The notes: generated by a model not told the origin, from the sequence alone. A DNA stretch of 35,482 nt from an uncultured Clostridia bacterium (GCA_944376495.1 CALWCW010000046.1:1-35482); one strand, 5' to 3'. Counted from the first letter of the stretch, positions 9,448 through 20,428 are shown. Translations and numbers: made by a program.

Positions 9448-11412
9448 ATGTTCAAATTAGAGTCCAAATATCAACCTTCTGGTGACCAACCTCAAGCAAT
9501 TGAAAGTTTAGTTCAAGGATTTCAAGATGGATTAAAAGAACAAGTTTTATTGGGAGTTACAGGGAGTGGGAAAACATTTACTATGGCAAATCTCATTGCA
9601 AAAATGAATAAACCAACACTTGTTATTGCTCACAATAAAACTTTAGCTGCACAACTTTGTAATGAGTTTAGAGAATTTTTCCCTCATAATCGTGTTGAAT
9701 ATTTTGTTTCTTATTATGATTATTATCAACCAGAAGCATATATTGTTTCTACTGATACATATATTGAAAAAGATATGTCTATAAATGATGAGATAGATAA
9801 ATTGCGTTCAAGTGCAACTTCATCAATATTAGAACGAGATGATGTTATCATTGTTGCGTCTGTTTCATGTATTTATGGGTTGGGGAATCCCGAAGAATAT
9901 TACAACTTGCATTTTTCTTTACACGAAGGTGATTTGATTGACAGAGATGAAGTTATATCAAAATTGATTGATATTCAATATACAAGGAATGATATTGACT
10001 TTAAACGTTCAACTTTTCGAGTTAAGGGTGATACATTAGATATTTTTCCTGCGAATCAATCCGAACTTGCTGTAAAAATACAATTTTTTGGTGATGAAAT
10101 TGAAAAAATATATAATTTTGAACCTGTATCAGGAAATTTAATAAATCAACTGAAAGTTGTCTCAATTTATCCTGCGACCCATTATGCTGTTGGAAGAAAT
10201 AGAATGGAAAATGCTTTAAAACAAATTGAAGAAGACAGGCTTATTGCAATAAAAGAATTTGAAGAACAAGGCAAACTGATAGAGGCGGAGCGAATTGGAC
10301 AACGTGTTTCTTATGATATTGAAATGATGAGAGAAGTGGGGTATTGCAGTGGAATTGAAAATTATTCACGATATTTTGATGGACGTAAACCTGGTGATGC
10401 TCCTTATACTTTAATTGATTATTTCCCAAAAGATTTTTTGACTATTATTGATGAAAGTCATATGACTTTACCTCAAATTAGAGCAATGTATAATGGAGAT
10501 AAGGCAAGAAAACAATCGTTAGTTGAATTTGGATTTAGATTACCTGCCGCAAGAGATAATAGACCTTTAACTTTTGATGAATTTAATGCAAAACTCGGTC
10601 AGGTTATGTATGTTTCAGCAACTCCTGCGGAATATGAAACGCAAAGAGCGGGTCAAATAGTAGAACAAGTTATAAGACCGACAGGGCTACTTGACCCACT
10701 TATTGAGGTTAAACCTATAAAAAATCAGATTGAAGATTTAATGGTTGAGATAGATAAAACTGTGAAACGAAATGCACGTGTTTTAGTCACTACTTTAACT
10801 AAAAAAATGGCAGAGAGTTTGACTATTTATCTTCAAGAACACAACTTTAAAGCAAAGTATATGCACTCTGAAATTGACACAATGGAGCGTGTAGAAATTG
10901 TAAATGGATTGCGTCTTGGTGAGTTTGATGTTCTTGTTGGAATAAACCTTTTAAGAGAAGGGCTTGATATGCCAGAGGTTGAACTAGTTTGTATTTTAGA
11001 TGCTGATAAAGAGGGCTTTTTAAGAAGTGAAGGTGCTTTGATTCAAACTATTGGTAGAGCAGCAAGAAACGCAAATGGTCATGTTATAATGTATGCAGAT
11101 GTAATTACAGATTCTATGAAAAAAGCAATTGAAACAACTCGTAATAGAAGGGCTTTACAGCAAAAATATAATGAAGAGCATGGCATAATTCCTAAAACTA
11201 TTATAAAAGAAGTTAAAAATACTCTTGAAATAACCAAAAAACTAGATGACGGAAAATTAAAGAAAGAAGAAATCCCTGCTGAAATTGAAAAATTGACTGC
11301 CATGATGAAAATTGCCTCTGGTGCTTTAGATTTTGAAAGGGCTATAGAACTTCGAAATCAAATACAAAAATTAAGAAAGCAACTTGAAAAATTTAATTTT
11401 AAAAAGAAGTAG
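9448..11412 (+). CDS. uvrB: Excinuclease ABC subunit B
   Basis: The full-length UvrB has 654 residues. AGGAG precedes the ATG by about 7 nt. Visible motifs are Walker A GVTGSGKT (36-43), the beta-hairpin region [13 protein letters not shown] that inserts between DNA strands, the DESH helicase motif, the SATPAEYE segment, the helicase motif QTIGRAARN, and the C-terminal UVR domain that contacts UvrC ([15 protein letters not shown]). It acts in nucleotide excision repair, receiving damaged DNA from UvrA and recruiting UvrC. It stands 3.1 kb from uvrA with a surface-protein gene in between, whereas many Firmicutes have uvrB and uvrA adjacent. Structured repeats flank it on both sides (9023-9308 and 11424-11508). 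No clear promoter could be picked in the AT-rich 9309-9447 stretch. Confidence 0.98.
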   Translation: MFKLESKYQPSGDQPQAIESLVQGFQDGLKEQVLLGVTGSGKTFTMANLIAKMNKPTLVIAHNKTLAAQLCNEFREFFPHNRVEYFVSYYDYYQPEAYIVSTDTYIEKDMSINDEIDKLRSSATSSILERDDVIIVASVSCIYGLGNPEEYYNLHFSLHEGDLIDRDEVISKLIDIQYTRNDIDFKRSTFRVKGDTLDIFPANQSELAVKIQFFGDEIEKIYNFEPVSGNLINQLKVVSIYPATHYAVGRNRMENALKQIEEDRLIAIKEFEEQGKLIEAERIGQRVSYDIEMMREVGYCSGIENYSRYFDGRKPGDAPYTLIDYFPKDFLTIIDESHMTLPQIRAMYNGDKARKQSLVEFGFRLPAARDNRPLTFDEFNAKLGQVMYVSATPAEYETQRAGQIVEQVIRPTGLLDPLIEVKPIKNQIEDLMVEIDKTVKRNARVLVTTLTKKMAESLTIYLQEHNFKAKYMHSEIDTMERVEIVNGLRLGEFDVLVGINLLREGLDMPEVELVCILDADKEGFLRSEGALIQTIGRAARNANGHVIMYADVITDSMKKAIETTRNRRALQQKYNEEHGIIPKTIIKEVKNTLEITKKLDDGKLKKEEIPAEIEKLTAMMKIASGALDFERAIELRNQIQKLRKQLEKFNFKKK

Positions 11413-11423
11413 TTTATTGAAAC

Positions 11424-11508
11424 AACCTAGGAAGTAAAAATTTTAAATTAATTTAAAATTTTTGAAAACGGATGTTTTCGCTTGCTAAAGGCAAGCACTT
11501 CCTAGGTT
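11424..11508 (+). repeat. Cloverleaf element A, downstream of uvrB
   Basis: The outer stem AACCTAGGAAGT (11424-11435) pairs with ACTTCCTAGGTT (11497-11508). The interior is filled exactly by three hairpins. Arm 1 is a 28-bp perfect AT-rich palindrome (11436-11463). Arm 2 is GAAAAC-GGAT-GTTTTC (11464-11479). Arm 3 is GCTTGC-TAAAG-GCAAGC (11480-11496). No junction base is unpaired. The T-rich stretch after the outer stem (TTTTGTTTTATTT) means it could also end uvrB transcription. Confidence 0.75.
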
Positions 11509-11679
11509 TTGTTTTATTTGTAATGATTTTAATTCATTGGTTACGAGTTATAAAATAAAAATAGATAGGGAATTTTATAAAATTAAAATAAAATATATAA
11601 ATTTTTTCAATTTTAATAAAAATATAAGAAACAAATGCGAGAACGAAAGAATATTAAAAAATTAATTTACATTTATGCC

Positions 11680-11707
11680 TTGACGGAACGGGAATTTGTG
11701 TTATAAT
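11680..11707 (+). promoter_or_regulatory. Sigma-A promoter of the InlB/GLUG-repeat gene
   Basis: TTGACG (11680-11685), a 16-bp spacer and TATAAT (11702-11707). The predicted start lies about 100 nt before the ATG at 11817, leaving a long untranslated leader in which I saw no known riboswitch. Confidence 0.75.
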
Positions 11708-11816
11708 ATATATATAAATAGAACTTATTTATAATCATAAAATATATTTAATTAAAAATAAATATCACTGAATCGTATTTTATCTCATGAATAATTCCAA
11801 AATTTAAGGAGGAAAA

Positions 11817-14384
11817 ATGAGTAAATTAAAAATTTATTACATATTGTTAATACCTATTTTATTTTTATTAATTGCACTGTTTATTTTTTTAGGCAATGCT
11901 AATGTAGAAATGGCAGGGTTAGGTGATTTAAGTGGTATAATCAACATATATCTTCAACCACGAGTTTATCAATGGAATGGGAATACATCAAGCAATTTGC
12001 CAGCTAATTATTCTTATACAGTAAATTCTTATAGGACAACGAATCCTCCTTATCCAAATAGACCTGCAAATGCCACACTTGTTGAATCCCATACAAATCA
12101 AAATATTGCTAAACAATTTATTTTACTTTATGAAACTGGACAAGGAGGATATATACATATTAAGCAAAACTACACTTTAAAGGATGGAGAAAACGGGACA
12201 GTCTTTTGTGGCATAACAAATAGTATTATCACTGCTAAAAATTATAATCAACCAACCCCATGGATTGATCGATATATATTCAATAGATACACAAGCACAT
12301 ATAACGATTATGAAAGTTATATTAATATTAGTATAAGTCCATATGATAGCCCAGGGGGAAGTGTTGGGTCTTTATTTAGTAGAGTTTCTTATTATATTGT
12401 TTATAAATATTCATATGGATTAACTTTGAAAGATAATTTATTTGGGACTGTAAAACATGCTCGAGTAATTCATGGAAATAGTTATACCTTTCCAACAGAA
12501 AGCCATACTGGTTATAATTTTTTAGGGTATTACACTGCATCGTCAGGAGGGAACAAAGTTGAATCAATAAATTTATCAATTAATTCAGCGACAACTTACT
12601 ATGCACGATGGTCTGCAAAAACATATTCGATAAATCTTGATAAGCAAGGAGGTGTTGGAGGAACAAATAGCACTACAGCAACTTATAATAGTCCATTACC
12701 AACAATATCTGTTCCTACAAGAGAAGGTTACACCTTCCATGGATATTATACAGAAAAAAATGGAAAAGGAACTCAATATTATAATTCAAATGGGAATAGT
12801 GTAAATAATTGGGTAAATGATAGTGGTGGAACTTTGTATGCGTATTGGACAATTGAAAAATATAATATAAAATACAAATCAAATGATAAAGATGTGGGCT
12901 CGGCGGATGACGTTGAGTATGGTAAATCATTTAGTTTATTATCAGCATCATCACTAGAAGTCCCTATAGGACATAATTTTGATGGATGGCAATGCAGTTT
13001 TGATGATAAAATTTATAATTCAACTTGGACAGTTGCAGATATAGGAAATAATGGGGACTCTGTTACCTTCACAGCAGTATGGACTCCTAGAACTGATTAT
13101 CAAGTCAATATAAATCTATTACATCCAAATGGGTCAGAATCGGGGTCACGAGGAACGTTCAGTTTAACATTAGAAAATGGTTCAGTATTGAATGGGTTGA
13201 CGGATCAACCTTCTTCACCAAATATAACTTTTGGAAAAACATGGAAAATATCAAACATAACCCCAGCAACTGGTATGCACATAGAAAAGGTTTGGTTATC
13301 AAGTGGAAGTGGTTCGCTTTCTCCAAATAATTCTACTAGCAGTGGACCATACACGTTTACTGGAAACTTCTCCTCAAATCCAAATGGAAGTTGGGATGCA
13401 ACAATTACTATTCAAATGGCATGGAATACGTGCATTGTAAATTTCGCTGGAGGAAGCGGAGGTGCAGGGTCAATGTCACCAATGACCTTTACTTATGGTC
13501 AAGCACAAACGTTAAAAGCAAATTCGTTTAAAAGGGGAAATTATGTATTTTCACATTGGAGTGGGAATATTGCTGGAAGATCAGTTTTCTATAATCAAGA
13601 AACTTTGACAATTAATCCAACTACTCATAATACTAGTTATACATTAACTGCAAACTGGAAAAGTGTGATAAAGCCAAGTGGTTCAGGAACATCAACAGAC
13701 CCATTTATTGTCAATTCTGTTCAGACTCTTGAATATATCAGATATCAAATTGAGAATTTAAATGTAGATACAGACCCATATCACTATAAACAAACTGCAA
13801 ACATCAATTTAACTAATAGAATTTGGACTCCTATTGGAACGTCATCAAACAAATTCAAAGGTCAATTCAATGGAAATGGACTTTTAATTGAAGGCTTTAC
13901 TACTCCAGCACAAGATAAGGGTATATCTAATGTAGGATTGTTTGGTTACACAGATTCAGCAACCATAGAGAAAGTATATTTAAAAAATGCAAAAGTTCGT
14001 GGCAATCAAAATGTCGGAGTAATAGTTGGAAATGCGACAAGCGGAACAAAAGTTGAAAATTGTATAATAGACACTTGCACGGTTTCGGCAAGTTCTACAA
14101 ACGGATTAGTGATAGGTAACGGAACAGGGAATATAACAAATATTCTTGCTATTGGACAAAATGGTTGCACCAGCAATTCACTTGGTGGAGGCTCAAGAAG
14201 TCTATGTCTGTATCAATTTGGAACAACAAAATATAGAACGAATAGCAACTGGGCAGATTATTCATCAGAGTGGGGTAAAATATCTGCAAACGGGCAAGTA
14301 GTGCAAAAGTCGTTGTTCTGGCAAGCAGACTACTATTCAGTAAATCAAAATGATATAAATGCTTATAATAATGTAAGAGCATAA
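11817..14384 (+). CDS. Secreted InlB B-repeat/GLUG-repeat surface protein
   Basis: The product has 855 residues, and AAGGAGG stands 4 nt before the ATG. A signal peptide or membrane anchor spans about 7-27. Beta-rich sequence follows, with several Listeria-Bacteroides (InlB B/Flg_new) repeats between about 195 and 430 (GYNFLGYYT...YYARW, REGYTFHGYYT...LYAYW, GHNFDGW...FTAVW) and another near 540-620 ending LTANW. A GLUG-like region comes near the C-terminus (FKGQFNGNGLLIEGF, VGLFGYTDSATIEKVYLKNAKV, VGVIVGNATSG). There is no LPXTG and no C-terminal hydrophobic anchor. Such proteins are extracellular and often linked to adhesion; the partner cannot be predicted. The gene has its own promoter and terminator and interrupts uvrB-uvrA. 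Its GLUG part resembles that of the giant protein at the left edge. Confidence 0.85.
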   Translation: MSKLKIYYILLIPILFLLIALFIFLGNANVEMAGLGDLSGIINIYLQPRVYQWNGNTSSNLPANYSYTVNSYRTTNPPYPNRPANATLVESHTNQNIAKQFILLYETGQGGYIHIKQNYTLKDGENGTVFCGITNSIITAKNYNQPTPWIDRYIFNRYTSTYNDYESYINISISPYDSPGGSVGSLFSRVSYYIVYKYSYGLTLKDNLFGTVKHARVIHGNSYTFPTESHTGYNFLGYYTASSGGNKVESINLSINSATTYYARWSAKTYSINLDKQGGVGGTNSTTATYNSPLPTISVPTREGYTFHGYYTEKNGKGTQYYNSNGNSVNNWVNDSGGTLYAYWTIEKYNIKYKSNDKDVGSADDVEYGKSFSLLSASSLEVPIGHNFDGWQCSFDDKIYNSTWTVADIGNNGDSVTFTAVWTPRTDYQVNINLLHPNGSESGSRGTFSLTLENGSVLNGLTDQPSSPNITFGKTWKISNITPATGMHIEKVWLSSGSGSLSPNNSTSSGPYTFTGNFSSNPNGSWDATITIQMAWNTCIVNFAGGSGGAGSMSPMTFTYGQAQTLKANSFKRGNYVFSHWSGNIAGRSVFYNQETLTINPTTHNTSYTLTANWKSVIKPSGSGTSTDPFIVNSVQTLEYIRYQIENLNVDTDPYHYKQTANINLTNRIWTPIGTSSNKFKGQFNGNGLLIEGFTTPAQDKGISNVGLFGYTDSATIEKVYLKNAKVRGNQNVGVIVGNATSGTKVENCIIDTCTVSASSTNGLVIGNGTGNITNILAIGQNGCTSNSLGGGSRSLCLYQFGTTKYRTNSNWADYSSEWGKISANGQVVQKSLFWQADYYSVNQNDINAYNNVRA

Positions 14385-14432
14385 ATATAAATTTGTAAAG
14401 TATATCAAAATTTTATAAAACATTATAAAATG

Positions 14433-14474
14433 AAGCGGTTTCAAATTGAAAAATCATATTGAAATCGTTTTATT
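14433..14474 (+). terminator. Rho-independent terminator after the InlB/GLUG-repeat gene
   Basis: AAGCGGTTTCAA (14433-14444) pairs with TTGAAATCGTTT (14459-14470) over 12 bp with two G-T pairs. It is followed by a T-rich tail (TATTTTAT). Confidence 0.75.
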
Positions 14475-14521
14475 TTATAGATTGAATTTTATTTAATATT
14501 CTACAAAATTATTTAAAATAA

Positions 14522-14550
14522 TTGATAGCATTATTTAAAAGTGGTATAAT
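14522..14550 (+). promoter_or_regulatory. Sigma-A promoter of uvrA, predicting a leaderless mRNA
   Basis: TTGATA (14522-14527), a 17-bp spacer and TATAAT (14545-14550). Only 6 nt separate the -10 box from the uvrA ATG at 14557, so transcription should begin at or next to the start codon. No Shine-Dalgarno sequence is present. Confidence 0.75.
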
Positions 14551-14556
14551 ATAATC

Positions 14557-17394
14557 ATGAAAGATAGAATTATTATTAAAGGTGCAAAAGAAAACAATTT
14601 AAAAAATATAAATTTAGAGTTTCCTAAAAATAAACTGGTCGTATTCACTGGAGTTAGTGGTTCGGGTAAGTCTAGTTTGGCTTTTGGAACTATATTTGCT
14701 GAAGGACAAAGACGTTACATTGAAAGTCTTTCTTCTTATGCACGTCAATTTTTAGGACAGGCACAAAAACCAGATGTCGAGTCAATAGATGGGCTTAGTC
14801 CTGCTATTTCAATTGACCAAAAAACAACAAATCATAATCCACGTTCGACAGTTGGTACTGTTACTGAAATCTATGACTATTTAAGGCTTTTATTTGCTCG
14901 TGTTGGAACTCCATATTGCCCACATTGCAATAAACCTATTTCTCAACAAACAGTTGACCAAATTGTTGATGCAATAATGGAATTTCCTATGGGAAGCAAA
15001 TTGACGATAATGGCTCCTATAGTTCGTGGTCAAAAGGGGGCATTTGCAAAGCAGTTTGAAAATCTTAAAAAATCAGGCTATGTTAGAGTTCAAGTTGATG
15101 GAAGCATATATTCACTTGATGAAGAAATTGTGCTTGACAAAAATTTAAAACATGATATAAATGTTGTCATAGATAGAATTATTTTAAAAGAAACTGTGAC
15201 TTCTCGTCTGACTGACTCAATAGAAACTGCTGTAAAACTCGCAGAAGGACTGGTCATTATTGAGAAGGAAGATGAAAATGTTCTTTTCAGCACAAATTAC
15301 TCTTGTCCATATTGTGGTTGGACTTTGGAAGAAATTTCGCCTCGACTATTTTCTTTTAATGCTCCTTTTGGTGCGTGTCCTACATGTGCAGGTCTTGGAA
15401 TTTATTCAGATGTTAGTGAGGATTTGATTTTGCGTGATGGCAATTTATCAATCAATCAAGGGGCATTCAACGCAACAGGTTGGAGAATGGATGGCGGAGG
15501 ACTTGCAGAACGTTATATCAAGGCAGTTTCCAAGAAATATGGTATAGATTTAGATTGTCCACTTAATCAACTTCCTCGAAAAAAATTGGATATATTATTA
15601 TATGGCAATAATGGAGAGAAACTTGATTTATACGAAAATGATGCACGCAATAAGACATTTGAACATTTTAACGGCAAAAAAGCACTTTCATTTGAGGGGA
15701 TTATCAATAATTTAAAAAGGCGACTTGTCGAAAGTAAAAGCGAATTTGTTCGATTTGAAATTGGTAAATTTGTAAGAGAAATAACTTGTCCAACTTGCAA
15801 AGGTCAAAGATTAAACGAGAGTGCTTTATCTGTAAAAATAAAAGGAAAAAATATTGCTGAAATTTGTGCAATGTCAATTAGCGATTTATTAACATATTTT
15901 GATGACTTAAAATTATCTGTAGAAAAAACAGAAATTGCTGAAAGTATTTTAAAAGAAATCAAGGCAAGAGTGAAATTTTTGTTAGATGTTGGATTAAATT
16001 ATTTGACTTTATCTCGTTCTGCAGAAACTTTGTCTGGTGGTGAATCACAAAGAATCAGACTTGCAACTCAAATAGGGTCTGGGCTTTCGGGTGTTTTATA
16101 TATTCTTGATGAACCAAGCATTGGACTTCATCAGAGAGATAATGATAGACTTATAAGTACACTCAAAAATTTAAGAGATTTAGGAAATACTTTAGTTGTG
16201 GTTGAGCATGATGAAGATACTATTCGTTCGGCAGATTGGATTGTTGACGTTGGGCCTCTTGCAGGTGTTCACGGCGGAGAGATTGTAGGTAATGGGACAT
16301 ATGAAGATATAATAAAATCTCCTCGTTCCATTACTGCAAAGTTTTTAACAGGGGAGGAAAAAGTTGAGATACCTTCGACAAGACGCAAGCCTAAAAAGTA
16401 TTTAAAAGTTAAAGGCGCAAAAGAAAACAATTTAAAAAATATAAATGTTGATATTCCACTTGGTGTTTTTACTTGCATTACAGGTGTTTCGGGAAGTGGT
16501 AAAAGTTCGCTTTTAAATGAAATAGTTTATCCTGAACTTTCTAACAAACTGAATAACAGCAGATTAGAACTTGGCAAGTTTGATAAGATTGAAAATATAA
16601 GCGAACTTGACAAAGTTATCAATATTGACCAATCTCCCATTGGAAGAACTCCACGTTCTAATCCAGCAACATATGTTGGAATGTTCTCATATATAAGAGA
16701 TTTATTTGCAACAACTCCAGATGCAAAGGCAAGAGGATATAGTGCGGGAAGATTTAGTTTTAATGTTAAAGGTGGTCGATGTGATGCTTGCGAAGGTGCA
16801 GGAGTCAAAGAAATAGAAATGTATTTTCTTCCAGACATTATAGTTCCTTGCGAAGTATGTAAAGGTAAGCGGTATAATCGAGAAACTCTAGAAGTCCGCT
16901 ATAAAAACAAAAATATTTCTGAAATTTTAGACATGACAGTTGAAGAAGCCTTGAAATTTTTTGAAAATATTCCATCAATTAAAAATAAGGTTCAAGCTCT
17001 TTATGATGTTGGGCTTGATTATCTTACTCTAGGTCAACCTGCAACGACATTATCGGGTGGTGAAGCCCAAAGGGTAAAACTTGCAACAGAACTTTCTAAA
17101 AAATCGACAGGTAAAACTATTTATCTTTTAGATGAACCAACCACTGGACTTCATATTTATGATGTGCGAAAATTAATTGCAATTTTAAATAGACTTGTTG
17201 AAGCTGGGAATACAGTAGTTGTAATTGAACATAACCTTGATGTGATAAAATCTGCAGATTATATAATAGATTTAGGTCCAGAAGGTGGAGATGGCGGAGG
17301 TCAAGTGGTTGCAAAAGGGACGCCAGAAGAAGTCGCACAAAATGAAAATTCTTATACTGGTCATTATCTTAAAAAGATGTTAAATTTAAATTAA
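14557..17394 (+). CDS. uvrA: Excinuclease ABC subunit A
   Basis: The full-length UvrA has 945 residues, a duplicated ABC ATPase that scans DNA for damage and loads UvrB. Walker A is GVSGSGKSS at about 32-40 and again in the second half. Signature motifs are [12 protein letters not shown] and [12 protein letters not shown], and Walker B segments are [11 protein letters not shown] and [11 protein letters not shown]. Zinc cysteines occur in CPHC, CPYC...CPTC and CPTC clusters of the first half and in CDAC...CEVC of the second. The start matches the family N-terminus ([18 protein letters not shown]). A strong promoter lies only 6 nt upstream and no ribosome binding site is seen, so the mRNA is probably leaderless. 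No LexA/DinR-type box was recognised. Confidence 0.98.
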   Translation: MKDRIIIKGAKENNLKNINLEFPKNKLVVFTGVSGSGKSSLAFGTIFAEGQRRYIESLSSYARQFLGQAQKPDVESIDGLSPAISIDQKTTNHNPRSTVGTVTEIYDYLRLLFARVGTPYCPHCNKPISQQTVDQIVDAIMEFPMGSKLTIMAPIVRGQKGAFAKQFENLKKSGYVRVQVDGSIYSLDEEIVLDKNLKHDINVVIDRIILKETVTSRLTDSIETAVKLAEGLVIIEKEDENVLFSTNYSCPYCGWTLEEISPRLFSFNAPFGACPTCAGLGIYSDVSEDLILRDGNLSINQGAFNATGWRMDGGGLAERYIKAVSKKYGIDLDCPLNQLPRKKLDILLYGNNGEKLDLYENDARNKTFEHFNGKKALSFEGIINNLKRRLVESKSEFVRFEIGKFVREITCPTCKGQRLNESALSVKIKGKNIAEICAMSISDLLTYFDDLKLSVEKTEIAESILKEIKARVKFLLDVGLNYLTLSRSAETLSGGESQRIRLATQIGSGLSGVLYILDEPSIGLHQRDNDRLISTLKNLRDLGNTLVVVEHDEDTIRSADWIVDVGPLAGVHGGEIVGNGTYEDIIKSPRSITAKFLTGEEKVEIPSTRRKPKKYLKVKGAKENNLKNINVDIPLGVFTCITGVSGSGKSSLLNEIVYPELSNKLNNSRLELGKFDKIENISELDKVINIDQSPIGRTPRSNPATYVGMFSYIRDLFATTPDAKARGYSAGRFSFNVKGGRCDACEGAGVKEIEMYFLPDIIVPCEVCKGKRYNRETLEVRYKNKNISEILDMTVEEALKFFENIPSIKNKVQALYDVGLDYLTLGQPATTLSGGEAQRVKLATELSKKSTGKTIYLLDEPTTGLHIYDVRKLIAILNRLVEAGNTVVVIEHNLDVIKSADYIIDLGPEGGDGGGQVVAKGTPEEVAQNENSYTGHYLKKMLNLN

Positions 17395-17544
17395 CGAAAT
17401 TAATTTAAAAATAAAAAATATGATTAATAAAATATAAAATATTTAATTTAAATAAAAATTAATTAAAATAAAATTATATTTTATATAAAATAAAAATTTA
17501 TTTAAAAATAAAAATATTAAATAAATATTGACAATAAATATAAA
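17395..17544. other. AT-only intergenic stretch
   Basis: This stretch is almost entirely A and T after the uvrA stop codon, with many short AT palindromes and no coding frame I would support. The convergent terminator follows at 17545. Confidence 0.6.
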
Positions 17545-17579
17545 AAAAATAACTAAAATATTAAATTTTAGTTATTTTT
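17545..17579. terminator. Bidirectional terminator between uvrA and the 926-residue gene
   Basis: AAAAATAACTAAAAT (17545-17559) pairs over 15 bp without mismatch with 17565-17579, around the 5-nt loop ATTAA. A/T tracts flank it on both sides. It stands between two convergent genes and can serve both. Confidence 0.75.
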
Positions 17580-17612
17580 ATTTAATTTTATTTTTCTATT
17601 TAATTTTTAGAT

Positions 17613-20393
17613 TTAGTTTTCTTTGTTAAAATCTTTAATTTCAAAGTCCGCAGTATTTAGCATATTAACATATTTGTTTAAGTAAGTGACTAATTTTTGT
17701 GATAATTGGTCTTTGTATTTTTCAATAAATTGATTTCTTTCTTCTTCAGTTTTAACATTATTAAGGTCAACAATCATGCTCTCAACAACTTCTGGATTTA
17801 ACTCTTTTGAAAGTTCTCGTTTAATATTTTGAACAACATTAACATTTTGAAGTCGCAACTTTGAAATCTTATTATCTTGAATATATTCTTCAATCATTTT
17901 TTGGAATTTATCATTTGTTTTTGATGAGTAAAGGAAAAGGTCACTTACAGTATTTTTTAGTTTAATGATATACTCATCGTTGTTTCCTTTAATCTTGAAA
18001 GCATAGTCAACAAGTAATTTTGCTTTTTCACAAAGCTGATAAATTCTATATTCTTCTTCAGGAGTCCAATCATCGTTTGTAGAAATAAGTTCATCAACGG
18101 CATGTGTTAAATCATTTTTAAGACTACGTTTATTTATTGTATTTTGAGATTGAATTGCAAGAAGTTCAAAACTCTTTTTAAAGTTATCAATTTCTGCAGG
18201 TGACATAATGTTTGATAACAACTGAACATATTTATTTTTTAAATATTCTTGTGTTGTAATTGTCAATTGTGCAAGGTCAGATGAAAGAGTTTTTATAAGA
18301 GTAGGGTCGTTAGTTTTCTTTTCTACCATTCTAATTAAAGCAAGTTTAGGATCTTCAAATTTCACAGCATTTAAAAGAGTTGGAAGTTGTTCAAGTTCGT
18401 CTAATATTTCAGTTTTATTTTTCAAATTGTTAATTTTTTTAATGTCATAAGAAAGTTGTCTTATCATCTTTTTAATATCTTCTCTCTCTTCTTTTGATGC
18501 GATAGGTCTTTGAAGTAATTTCTTAATTTCATCAATTTTATTAATGACATTAGTTGATGTATTTTCAGTTTTTTCAATAGCCGATTTGGTTTCTGTTAGT
18601 GACCTAACTCCAATTTTTAAAGCAGCTTGTTGTTCTAAAGTTTGAGAGAAACGGACAATTTTATAAAGATTTGGATATTTTTGTTCTTCATTAGAACTAT
18701 CTTGAACAATCAATTTTTTAATATTACTTGGTTTTACAAGACTATAAGGAATTTCTTCATCTTTAAGAATAGGTGTTGCAATTTCATTTGAGATTGCATA
18801 AATTTCATCAATTAAATTTATAAAAGTTTTTTTGATGTTTTGAGACACAACATTTTCATCAAGCAATTTTTCAAATTTTTCTGTAAAAGTTTCTTTATTT
18901 GATGAAGTTAAAATATCTTTAGCAATTTTTGCAACCATATCTTTCTTTAACACAGAGATAAAGTTTCCAAATTGTGCTTTTTCTGAAATAATTGCTTTTA
19001 TTGTTTGATTTATAAGATCTTTTGTAAATTCTTTTTCTGTAGTAGTATAATCTATATTTGAAGATAAATATTGAAAGATTTCAGGAGGAAGAAATTTTTC
19101 TGCGTAATCAACCACCATTTCATCTTGAGATGATGTCAATCTATTTACATTTAAAGCTTGCAATTTAGAAATCATTTTTGAATAAACCTTGTCTTTTTCA
19201 TAAATGATTTTAATAAGTTTATCAAGAGTATCTGAAACATACTTGAGTTTTGTTTTTGGTGCAACTGATTTTTGATTGCTTTGAGTAAAAGCAAAACTGC
19301 TAACATCTTCTAATAAATCATCATAGTCGTGAATATATTCATTTGTGCTCTCATGATAGAGGTTGTTTGCAACTCTTAACGAAACATTCAAAAGTCTTTC
19401 AATATCATCATAAAGTCTTGAATCTTGCTTAAATTCATGGACAAAACTTTCTTTTATGTTTTCATATGCCACTTTTGTCTTAAGTTTAATGTTTTGAGCA
19501 AACAATTCGTATCTATCGTAATCTTTTGTTATTGATAATTCACGTTGATAAAGTGCAAGAACAACATAAGCAATAAACTCTTTTTCGTCTTCAGTTAAGT
19601 TTTTTGTTAGAACTTGAGCATTTTTATCAAGTGAATTAGTAAATATAAAATCTAAATTTTGTTTAATATAATCACATGCTGTCTGATATGCTTCTAAATT
19701 ATCTTCAGTTGTCAAATAGTTATGAACTAAAGAAGATACTTCTTTTAATGAAGTTGCTTTTTGAACATTATGAATAAATTTTGCGTGAGATTCAATTGCA
19801 AAATTTTCATCTACAGAAATCCAAGCATCATCTTCATATTCACTATTTGTTGCAAGCCTACCAAGTAAAGGGCTTAAACTTTTTTCATATTCATTGAAAA
19901 GAATTTGATTATCTTCTTTTAGATTTTTTAAATAATCAGAAACTTTATCTAAATAAAATTTTAAAGGAGTAGGGGAATCAAAAATTCCCAAGTTTTCTAC
20001 TGCATTATTAATATAACTATCTAAAGCAAGGGCAACTTTTTTATTAAATTGTTCGTCGTGAGTGTGATAGAAAGTTAAGTTTAAAAGAAAAAGGTCTGCA
20101 ATAATATCATTTGAACTTGTATGAAATTCATTAAGGTCATCAAGAATTTCTTTTTTCCCTATCTTGTCAGTTGATAAAAATTTTGCAAGTTCTTCCATGC
20201 TCATATTAACATCAAAAGATTTTATATCATTTTCATTTGACGTAATTCTAAAATTATCAATTGTTGTTGAAAATCCTCGTGATGTAAAGCATTTTTCAAG
20301 CAAAAGGTCGTCATGTTTATCTTGTGAGTCAAAAAATGACCCCAAGGTTTTGTCAAAAAGTTTTGTAATCATTTTATCAAGAATTTTATTCAT
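17613..20393 (-). CDS. Large helical cytoplasmic protein of unknown function
   Basis: I do not recognise this 926-residue protein. The start is placed at 20393, where GGAGG lies 6 nt upstream; a longer frame from 20411 would add six residues and has no ribosome binding site. The sequence is rich in K, E, D, L, I and N, is almost wholly predicted helical with heptad-like stretches, and has no signal peptide or membrane segment, so it is probably cytoplasmic. It opens MNKILDKMITKLFDKTLGSFF. No ATPase, nuclease or DNA-binding motif was seen. It is monocistronic, with its own promoter at 20443-20471 and a terminator shared with uvrA. A scaffold or structural role would fit the helical make-up but is a guess. 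Confidence 0.8.
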   Translation of the reverse strand: MNKILDKMITKLFDKTLGSFFDSQDKHDDLLLEKCFTSRGFSTTIDNFRITSNENDIKSFDVNMSMEELAKFLSTDKIGKKEILDDLNEFHTSSNDIIADLFLLNLTFYHTHDEQFNKKVALALDSYINNAVENLGIFDSPTPLKFYLDKVSDYLKNLKEDNQILFNEYEKSLSPLLGRLATNSEYEDDAWISVDENFAIESHAKFIHNVQKATSLKEVSSLVHNYLTTEDNLEAYQTACDYIKQNLDFIFTNSLDKNAQVLTKNLTEDEKEFIAYVVLALYQRELSITKDYDRYELFAQNIKLKTKVAYENIKESFVHEFKQDSRLYDDIERLLNVSLRVANNLYHESTNEYIHDYDDLLEDVSSFAFTQSNQKSVAPKTKLKYVSDTLDKLIKIIYEKDKVYSKMISKLQALNVNRLTSSQDEMVVDYAEKFLPPEIFQYLSSNIDYTTTEKEFTKDLINQTIKAIISEKAQFGNFISVLKKDMVAKIAKDILTSSNKETFTEKFEKLLDENVVSQNIKKTFINLIDEIYAISNEIATPILKDEEIPYSLVKPSNIKKLIVQDSSNEEQKYPNLYKIVRFSQTLEQQAALKIGVRSLTETKSAIEKTENTSTNVINKIDEIKKLLQRPIASKEEREDIKKMIRQLSYDIKKINNLKNKTEILDELEQLPTLLNAVKFEDPKLALIRMVEKKTNDPTLIKTLSSDLAQLTITTQEYLKNKYVQLLSNIMSPAEIDNFKKSFELLAIQSQNTINKRSLKNDLTHAVDELISTNDDWTPEEEYRIYQLCEKAKLLVDYAFKIKGNNDEYIIKLKNTVSDLFLYSSKTNDKFQKMIEEYIQDNKISKLRLQNVNVVQNIKRELSKELNPEVVESMIVDLNNVKTEEERNQFIEKYKDQLSQKLVTYLNKYVNMLNTADFEIKDFNKEN

Positions 20394-20409
20394 ACTAAAC
20401 CTCCAAATC

Positions 20410-20428
20410 ATATATGTTTTACATATAT
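20410..20428 (-). promoter_or_regulatory. Hairpin in the leader of the 926-residue gene
   Basis: ATATATGT (20410-20417) and ACATATAT (20421-20428) form an 8-bp inverted repeat with a 3-nt loop, just upstream of the ribosome binding site at 20398-20403. It could affect mRNA stability or translation. Confidence 0.35.
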
